From an uncultured Clostridia bacterium (GTDB lineage Bacteria; Bacillota; Clostridia; Oscillospirales; Ruminococcaceae), in assembly GCA_947627205.1 (NCBI GenBank), contig CANQVE010000028.1, positions 1 through 32,049 on the forward strand: a stretch of DNA of 32,049 nt, given 5' to 3'. The position numbers were made by a program, and so were the translations under genes. A model generated the notes under the pieces. It was not told where the DNA came from and made no database searches. It saw only the letters and a list, made by a program, of their open reading frames with translations. The number at the start of each line of letters is the position of its first letter. Positions within the stretch are counted from its first letter, which is position 1. Of the stretch, positions 26,615-32,049 are shown piece by piece.

Positions 26615-28606
26615 ATGAATACTTCAACAAAACATTTTTTACCTAGAATAATAAGCGCGGTAATTGCGGTTCTGCTGGCGCTTACGGTGGCTGTACCCGC
26701 AATGGGGGCGGCTACTGAAGGTGAAAATCTTACTATCACCATTAAGAATAACAAAGGTCTGCCTGCAATGAGCAAAGATATGTTTGCGGTTTATCAGCTC
26801 TTTAAAGGTACACCTCAGAAAGACGGAGACGCAGGCGAAAATGATTGGGGCGCAACAAGCTGGAACAATTATGTTTTAGCGGATATTGAATGGGGCGCAA
26901 GCGTTACAAAACCTGCTGAATTTCTTAATGCATTGCAAAAGTTAGACGAAGATTGGACAAGTGATGAACACGGCAAACTTTTTGATACTGTAAAAACAGC
27001 CGCTGACCTTGCGAATGTTCTTGTAGGAAAAGACAATGAATTTATGCAGCATTTCGCAAAGTTCCTCGTTAATTCAAAGCAGCTCACGGCTTTGAATAGC
27101 GAACAAATAACAGAGACGGTTTATAATGATGACACTGACCATGCAAAAGACACTTTAACTTATAAAGTAAAAGATGCAGGTTATTATCTGCTGGCTGAAA
27201 CCGGCGACCATAGTGATGAACACGGTGAAGTAAACGACGCTGAATCCGAATATATTATAGCGGTACTCGGAAATCAGACCATAAACCTTAAAGCTTCTAT
27301 ACCTACCGTAAGGAAATATATAAAAATTGATAAAGATACAAAAGCAAAGGGTACTTCTGCCGACATAAACGAAAAAATAACATTTGTTATTGAAGGCACG
27401 CTCCCCAAGAACTACGGCGACTTTGTAGACGGCTATGAGTATATTTTCCATGATTATCTTGCTGATAGCTTTACGATCGACAAAGACCCTTTGGACACAT
27501 GGATCACAGTTACCATTACAACAGGCGAAACAACATATACATTGACAACTGACCAGTTTGCTGTAAATGCGAGCGGAACAAGTGACGATTCTAAAATAAA
27601 TTATGCACCATGTTCTCAGGAAATCGACATTGCTGATTTAAAGGAACTGGAAGGGAAAGAAGATGTTGACGGTAATGAAATAACAATTACCGATAAATCC
27701 GTTATCAGAGTTGAATACAATGTCATTCTTAATGAAAAAGCCACATTAGGAAATACAGGAAACAACAGCAAGGCTACGCTTCAGTATTCTAACGACCCTA
27801 ATGACGTAATCACAAGCAGCAACCACACAAATTCAAGCAACGTTTATGTTTATACTTACGGTCTTGATTTGAAAAAGATCGGAAGCGACAGCGCACACAG
27901 TACTGGACTTGGCGGAGCAGGATTTTTGCTCTACAAAACCGACAGCACCGGCAAAAAAACATTCTGCGCAACATTTGATACTTTAACGGATTCAACTTCA
28001 AGAAAAGTTATAGGCTACCGTTTTAAAGGTTGGGCAAATGCTGAAACTGTAGATAAATTGATAGAAAATTACAATGTTGCTAAAGAAGCATATGACAATG
28101 CTTCAAATGACAGCCGTACAAATTCCGGTTCAACGGAAAACACTGCTCTTAACAGCGCATTAGACGCTTTAAAGGTTTATTTGCTTAATTCTTCAAATGC
28201 AGAGGGAGAAATTGGCGTAATTCCCGATATTACAGGTATTGCGGCAGATACATACGCTCTCAAAGAGGTAGTTACTCCCGCAGGCTATAACACTATGGCT
28301 GACTTTAATTTGAAGATTGAAGAAAAATTAACAGAGGCAACGGGAATACTCGAAAGATTTACTTATACTTCCGATACAAACACATTGGGAACGACCTACA
28401 GTGCTTCAAGTGAATCAGATGTATTTAATAATGGTCTTATCCCCGACACTCTGACAAACATAAAAGCTCCTCTGCTTCCCTTTACGGGCGGTATAGGAAC
28501 AGTTATATTCTATGTTCTCGGCGGAGCGCTTGTTGCGGGAGCTATAGTGTACATCATTATTATTGCTAAAAAGCGCAGAAAAGAAACCGAAAACTCTGAT
28601 AAATGA
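26615..28606 (+). CDS. Major (backbone) pilin with LPFTG anchor
   Basis: The 663-residue protein has a signal peptide (about 8-33, cleavage near AMGA), an N-terminal pilin domain, a segment SIPTVRKYIKI whose Lys (about 234) is a candidate for the pilin-motif lysine used in polymerisation, and a middle isopeptide-type domain (about 240-415). A C-terminal Cna-B/SpaA domain follows (about 417-605) with GLDLKKIGSD, GAGFLLYK and the E-box YALKEVVTPAGYN. The LPFTG signal is at 621-625, then a membrane helix and KKRRKE. This is the layout of SpaH/EbpB-type major pilins. I chose the ATG at 26615 because GGAAGGAG precedes it; an ATG at 26591 has none. It starts 33 bases after the adhesin stop. Confidence 0.92.
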   Translation: MNTSTKHFLPRIISAVIAVLLALTVAVPAMGAATEGENLTITIKNNKGLPAMSKDMFAVYQLFKGTPQKDGDAGENDWGATSWNNYVLADIEWGASVTKPAEFLNALQKLDEDWTSDEHGKLFDTVKTAADLANVLVGKDNEFMQHFAKFLVNSKQLTALNSEQITETVYNDDTDHAKDTLTYKVKDAGYYLLAETGDHSDEHGEVNDAESEYIIAVLGNQTINLKASIPTVRKYIKIDKDTKAKGTSADINEKITFVIEGTLPKNYGDFVDGYEYIFHDYLADSFTIDKDPLDTWITVTITTGETTYTLTTDQFAVNASGTSDDSKINYAPCSQEIDIADLKELEGKEDVDGNEITITDKSVIRVEYNVILNEKATLGNTGNNSKATLQYSNDPNDVITSSNHTNSSNVYVYTYGLDLKKIGSDSAHSTGLGGAGFLLYKTDSTGKKTFCATFDTLTDSTSRKVIGYRFKGWANAETVDKLIENYNVAKEAYDNASNDSRTNSGSTENTALNSALDALKVYLLNSSNAEGEIGVIPDITGIAADTYALKEVVTPAGYNTMADFNLKIEEKLTEATGILERFTYTSDTNTLGTTYSASSESDVFNNGLIPDTLTNIKAPLLPFTGGIGTVIFYVLGGALVAGAIVYIIIIAKKRRKETENSDK

Positions 28607-28616
28607 TCTGCGCGGT

Positions 28617-28636
28617 CGGGACGGTTTGCCGTCTCG
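28617..28636 (+). promoter_or_regulatory. Intercistronic hairpin between pilin and sortase genes
   Basis: CGGGACGG and CCGTCTCG pair (one G-T) around TTTG. No T run follows, so it is not a classical terminator. It may stabilise the pilin mRNA or reduce read-through to the sortases, which need less protein than the pilins. Confidence 0.5.
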
Positions 28637-28659
28637 CACGCGGGGTTATGTAGAAAGAT

Positions 28660-29526
28660 ATGGGAAAAACCGCAAAACCGAAAAGTAAAAAACATACCGC
28701 GGTTTCAGCCGTAATTCTGACGCTTGTTCTTCTTACGGGCATTGCGCTGCTGCTGTATCCGACTGTAGCGGATTATATAAATTCTCTCGACTACAGAAAG
28801 GATATCGAAAAGTATCAGGACGACGTTAAAAAACTTGACGATACGACAAGGCAGAATATGCTAAAAGAAGCAGAAGAATGGAACATAAGACTTGCCGAGA
28901 AATCGGAGCTTATGAGTCTGCTTACAAGCAAAGAACACACGACCTATAACAGCCTTTTAAATCCTACGGGTACGGGCATTATAGGTTATATAGAAATTGA
29001 AAAGCTGAAAATTTATCTTCCTATCTACCACGGAACGGAAGAATCTGTTCTCCAGAGCGGCATAGGACACCTTGAGGGCTCGTCGCTCCCCATAGGCGGG
29101 AAAGGAACTCATGCGCTTTTGTCGGGGCACAGCGGTCTCCCCTCCTCAAAGCTGTTCAGCAACATAGACCAGCTTAAAAAGGGAGATACGTTTGTTATTC
29201 ATGTTCTCGGAGAAGTATTGACATACAGAGTTGAAAGCTCGGCGGTTATGCTTCCCGAAGATGCCGAAAAGCAGGAGTTTTATCCAGGCCGCGATATTTG
29301 CACGCTTATGACCTGCACGCCGTACGGAGTTAATACACACCGACTTCTTGTACAGGGAGTGAGGGTGGAAAACGTTGCGGAAGAAAAGCCCGAAATGCCC
29401 GTTGAAGAAGAAATTCCCGAAGAAGAAATGCCCGTTATACTTTGGGTGGCAATTTTCGGGATTCCGGCGGTAATTATCGCCGCGGTGATAATTCTTCTTG
29501 TACGGCACAAAAAGCGGCGGAAATGA
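28660..29526 (+). CDS. Class C (pilin-polymerising) sortase, first copy
   Basis: The 288-residue enzyme has an N-terminal membrane helix (about 14-36), a sortase domain and a C-terminal helix (about 261-282), the layout of class C sortases. The catalytic triad is visible: H157 (LLSGHSGLPSSKLF), C219 (TLMTCTPYG) and R228 (VNTHRLLV). Class C sortases cut the sorting signal of a pilin and join it to a lysine of the next subunit, building the fibre on the outer membrane face. The usual lid motif Asp-Pro-Trp/Phe before the domain is not found; the corresponding stretch reads WNIRLAEKSELM. The ribosome site (GAAAG) is weak. It follows the pilin after a 53-base gap with a hairpin. Confidence 0.93.
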   Translation: MGKTAKPKSKKHTAVSAVILTLVLLTGIALLLYPTVADYINSLDYRKDIEKYQDDVKKLDDTTRQNMLKEAEEWNIRLAEKSELMSLLTSKEHTTYNSLLNPTGTGIIGYIEIEKLKIYLPIYHGTEESVLQSGIGHLEGSSLPIGGKGTHALLSGHSGLPSSKLFSNIDQLKKGDTFVIHVLGEVLTYRVESSAVMLPEDAEKQEFYPGRDICTLMTCTPYGVNTHRLLVQGVRVENVAEEKPEMPVEEEIPEEEMPVILWVAIFGIPAVIIAAVIILLVRHKKRRK

Positions 29527-29533
29527 GGCGGCA

Positions 29534-30409
29534 ATGAAAAAAGAAAAATCAAATTCGCCACTTCCTATAATAATAATCGTTATTATGATGGCGACGGGAC
29601 TCGGCTTACTGCTTTATCCGACAATTGCCGACATGATAAACGATTCTCAAAACCAAAAGGCAATATCCGAATATAAGGACAATGTCGAGTCGCTCGGAGA
29701 AAGCGAATATCAGAAGATACTCGAAGCAATAAGCGACTACAACAAAGACCGCGCGGAGCATACGCCTTATCTTACAAAACTAACAGCCGAAGAAAGAGCC
29801 GTTTATGAAAGCCTTTTGAATGACGGCGGAAACGGTCTTATAGGATATATCGAAGTTGAAAAATCGGACGTATATCTCGGCATTTATCACGGCACAGACG
29901 AAAGCGTTTTACAGACGGGGGCAGGTCATCTCGAATCGTCGAGCCTGCCTGCAAAAGGAGAAAGCGTTCACGTTATGCTTACGGGACACAGCGGACTTCC
30001 GTCGGCGCGTCTGTTTACCGACCTTGACAAACTGAAACCCGGCGATAATTTTACACTGCACATACTTAATGAAACGCTTGTTTATGAAGTTCAGAGCGTA
30101 AAGAGAGTGCTTCCCGAAGAGCTTGAATCTCTAAAGATAGAACAAGGTCAGGAGCTATGCACTCTTATAACCTGCACTCCGTACGGCGTAAATACTCACA
30201 GGCTTACGGTCACGGGGAAAAGAATTGACGCTCCCGAAAAGACCGAGGACCTCTCCTCTGCCGAGCAGACGATAACTTCCACTTGGAATTGGTGGTTTGT
30301 GTTCCTGCCTGCGGTGATATTTATACTGATGACAGCGGGCGTTGTTATACTGCTGTATTTCAGAAACAAAAAGAAGAAAGCCCCTTTTAACAAGGAGGAT
30401 AATAAATGA
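29534..30409 (+). CDS. Class C (pilin-polymerising) sortase, second copy
   Basis: The 291-residue enzyme is a close paralogue of the preceding gene: N-terminal helix (about 10-28), H152 (LTGHSGLPSARLF), C214 (TLITCTPYG), R223 (VNTHRLTV) and C-terminal helix (about 255-278). The lid motif DP-W/F is again absent (YNKDRAEHTPYLTKL). Two class C sortases in one pilus locus often differ in specificity, for example polymerising the backbone versus adding the tip or accessory pilin. I chose the ATG at 29534, 7 bases after the previous stop; a longer in-frame start overlaps the previous gene and has no good ribosome site. Its TGA overlaps the next start (ATGA). Confidence 0.93.
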   Translation: MKKEKSNSPLPIIIIVIMMATGLGLLLYPTIADMINDSQNQKAISEYKDNVESLGESEYQKILEAISDYNKDRAEHTPYLTKLTAEERAVYESLLNDGGNGLIGYIEVEKSDVYLGIYHGTDESVLQTGAGHLESSSLPAKGESVHVMLTGHSGLPSARLFTDLDKLKPGDNFTLHILNETLVYEVQSVKRVLPEELESLKIEQGQELCTLITCTPYGVNTHRLTVTGKRIDAPEKTEDLSSAEQTITSTWNWWFVFLPAVIFILMTAGVVILLYFRNKKKKAPFNKEDNK

Positions 30410-31332
30410 AAAAACGCCTCATATCCATATTATTATGCATGGCATTGTTTTTAATAAACATTGTTCCGACATCTGCCGAAGCTGTCGGGAGGATATATGT
30501 TATGCTCAAATATGGAGATATGCCTGTAGCAGAAGCGTCTTTTCAGATCTACAAAGCCGCAGATATGACCGAGAACGGAATGACACTTGCCGAGCAGTTT
30601 TCAAACTATCGTGTAAGTATGGCACAGGATCCGAACAGCGACGAATGGAAAGCGCTTGCTTCTACTCTCGAGGCGTATGCGGCGGCGGATAAATTAGAGC
30701 CTTTTGATGAACAACAGACAGACGAAAGCGGAATGCTTTGTTTTGACGGACTTTCGGACGGCGTTTATCTTGTAACGGGTTCGCCCGTTATTAAAGATGA
30801 CCTGCTGATACTGCCGCAGGCGGTATTGGTGACTGTTCCCTATTCAAGCGATTCGGGAGAAGCCGATTATGATGTAGTCGCTTCGCCGAAATACATATCG
30901 CGTGATTTAAACGGCGGTGTTCTGGAAAGACGCGTGCTGAAGATATGGAATGATGAAAATAACACTCAGAGCCGCCCACAGGAAATAACCGTTCAGCTTC
31001 TATGCGACGGTGAAGCTTATGACGAGCAAGTTCTGAACGAAGAATGCGGATGGGGATATACCTGGAACGGGCTTGATCCTGCTCATAACTGGCAGATAAC
31101 AGAAAAGGAAGTTCCCGATGATTATACTGTAAAAATAACACAGCAAGGCACGACCTTTACCGTTACAAACACAAATGACACCCCTGCTCCCCCGCCGACA
31201 AAGCCCGATGATCCCGATCTTCCGTACACGGGAATGTTGTGGCTTCCTGTTCCTATACTTATAGCTTTCGGCGCGGTAACGCTGTTTGTCGGAATAATGC
31301 TTTTTATCAAGAAAGAAGATACAGATGAGTAA
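30406..31332 (+). CDS. Minor (basal or accessory) pilin with LPYTG anchor
   Basis: The 308-residue protein has a signal peptide (1-24, TSAEA), an N-terminal beta domain (about 27-168) and a Cna-B domain (about 174-258: RRVLKIWNDENN to GTTFTVTNTND, with WQITEKEVPDDY as E-box). A Pro-rich stalk follows (259-271), then LPYTG (272-276), a membrane helix and KKEDTDE. A small Cna-B pilin with a Pro-rich tail at the end of a pilus operon usually anchors the fibre to the wall or forms its base. AAGGAGG precedes the ATG, which overlaps the sortase stop by ATGA. The last gene overlaps its end by 8 bases. Confidence 0.92.
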   Translation: MKKRLISILLCMALFLINIVPTSAEAVGRIYVMLKYGDMPVAEASFQIYKAADMTENGMTLAEQFSNYRVSMAQDPNSDEWKALASTLEAYAAADKLEPFDEQQTDESGMLCFDGLSDGVYLVTGSPVIKDDLLILPQAVLVTVPYSSDSGEADYDVVASPKYISRDLNGGVLERRVLKIWNDENNTQSRPQEITVQLLCDGEAYDEQVLNEECGWGYTWNGLDPAHNWQITEKEVPDDYTVKITQQGTTFTVTNTNDTPAPPPTKPDDPDLPYTGMLWLPVPILIAFGAVTLFVGIMLFIKKEDTDE

Positions 31333-31948
31333 ACGCAGAAAGCTCGGCATTGTTTTTATACTGATCGGAAGCGTATTTATTCTCTGTGCTGTGGGACTTA
31401 TAATTTACAACATCTGGGACGACAACAGAGCACAGGAGTCGGTAAAAAATGTGCTGAGTGAACTGAAACTTCCCGAAAAAACAGTTGAAGCAGAAGATGA
31501 AGCAAGCGACGATCCCGAAGTGACGGTCCCCGATTATTTGCTTGATCCAAACCGCGAAATGCCTACAATAACTGTAGACGGCTACAAATACATAGGAAAA
31601 GTAACTGTTCCGTCGATAGAGCTTGAACTGCCCGTTATGGAAAAATGGGATTATGTACGGCTGAAAATAGCGCCCTGTCGGTATTCGGGCTCGGCGTATC
31701 TTAATAATCTGATAATCTGTGCGCACAATTATGCCTCGGTTTTCGGCAGGCTAAAAAACCTTTCGGCGGGAGACCTTGTAATGTTTACCGACGCCCAAGG
31801 CAATGTATTCAGATACGAGGTAGAGCAGCTCGAAACCCTTTCGCCGAGCCAAGTTAAGGATATGAAAAGCGGTGACTGGGATCTTACGCTGTTTACCTGT
31901 ACAGTCGGAGCGCTGAAGCGTATAGCGGTAAGATGTGAAAGAATTTAA
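31325..31948 (+). CDS. Third sortase, short form (anchoring or class D-like)
   Basis: The 207-residue protein has one N-terminal helix (about 8-28), a linker (about 45-70) and a sortase domain from about 85. Catalytic residues are H134 (ICAHNYASVFGRL), C192 (LTLFTCTVG) and probably R199 (KRIAV). It lacks the C-terminal helix and the CTPYGVNTHR motif of the class C enzymes, so it is of another class, with class D or a diverged form likely. In pilus loci such an enzyme commonly attaches the finished pilus or the basal pilin to peptidoglycan. It overlaps the minor-pilin gene by 8 bases and ends the operon. A weak AT stem after the stop is the only terminator candidate. Confidence 0.88.
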   Translation: MSKRRKLGIVFILIGSVFILCAVGLIIYNIWDDNRAQESVKNVLSELKLPEKTVEAEDEASDDPEVTVPDYLLDPNREMPTITVDGYKYIGKVTVPSIELELPVMEKWDYVRLKIAPCRYSGSAYLNNLIICAHNYASVFGRLKNLSAGDLVMFTDAQGNVFRYEVEQLETLSPSQVKDMKSGDWDLTLFTCTVGALKRIAVRCERI

Positions 31949-31972
31949 AACGGCAGTTATATTTTTTTAAAT

Positions 31973-32047
31973 AAATGTACTTTTGTCAATGATGTGAGAC
32001 AAAAAATATAAAAAAATAATGAGAGCAAAATAAAGTTTAGATTACGA
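31973..32047 (+). repeat. Right copy of the 75-bp window-spanning inverted repeat
   Basis: It matches the reverse complement of 1-75; the first 47 bases are identical. It again contains TTGTCA-18-TATAAA and the TTTTGTC/GACAAAA arms, but the ribosome site seen on the left (AAGGAG) reads AATGAG here. It starts 25 bases after the last sortase. Confidence 0.85.
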
Positions 32048-32049
32048 AT

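Overview
The window reads as chromosomal DNA of a Gram-positive, low-to-medium GC Firmicute, most likely an anaerobic gut Clostridia (Oscillospirales / Ruminococcaceae type). This rests on TTGACA-17-TATAAT type promoters with AGGAGG ribosome sites, Ser-rich lipoproteins, sortase-assembled pili, an IreB homologue, DUF1540 and CxxC-x17-CxxC zinc proteins, and paired coiled-coil M23 hydrolases. No rRNA, tRNA, CRISPR array, transposase or phage gene was found. The organism call is inference from gene content; no database search was possible.

Layout. Positions 1-9.7 kb hold mostly household and envelope genes: a DUF4358 lipoprotein, a small zinc protein, a SigH-like sigma factor, an unpaired fumarase-type beta subunit and a DivIVA-like coiled-coil protein (all minus strand); IreB and a DUF1540 protein (plus); a phosphodiester glycosidase with an overlapping small membrane protein and the first M23 hydrolase (minus); then glutamate dehydrogenase (plus). 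From 9.7 to 16.5 kb are a ribbon-helix-helix regulator, a repeat-domain lipoprotein, the ilvB-ilvN-ilvC cluster and the second M23 hydrolase, a paralogue of the first. Two repeat or palindrome regions (14.9-15.1 kb and 16.75-16.86 kb) flank this second M23 gene.

The notable part is 17.0-31.95 kb: a complete sortase-assembled pilus locus behind its own regulators. An AgrA/VirR-like LytTR response regulator and a GHKL sensor kinase overlap by ATGA. A strong terminator follows, then two near-perfect direct repeats with a 21-bp period just upstream of a promoter with a good -10 and a poor -35, the layout expected of a LytTR-activated promoter. The operon then encodes a 2427-residue multidomain adhesin (MPFTG anchor), a 663-residue backbone pilin (LPFTG), two tandem class C sortases, a 308-residue accessory or basal pilin (LPYTG) and a third, shorter sortase of another class. 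Most gene junctions are short or overlapping. The two-component system probably senses an external signal and switches the pilus on; no peptide-signal gene is adjacent.

The window starts and ends in the same 75-bp sequence in inverted orientation (47 bp identical). Each copy carries a promoter-like and operator-like pattern pointing outward. It may be a dispersed repeat where an assembly broke, or a shared leader of two outward genes.
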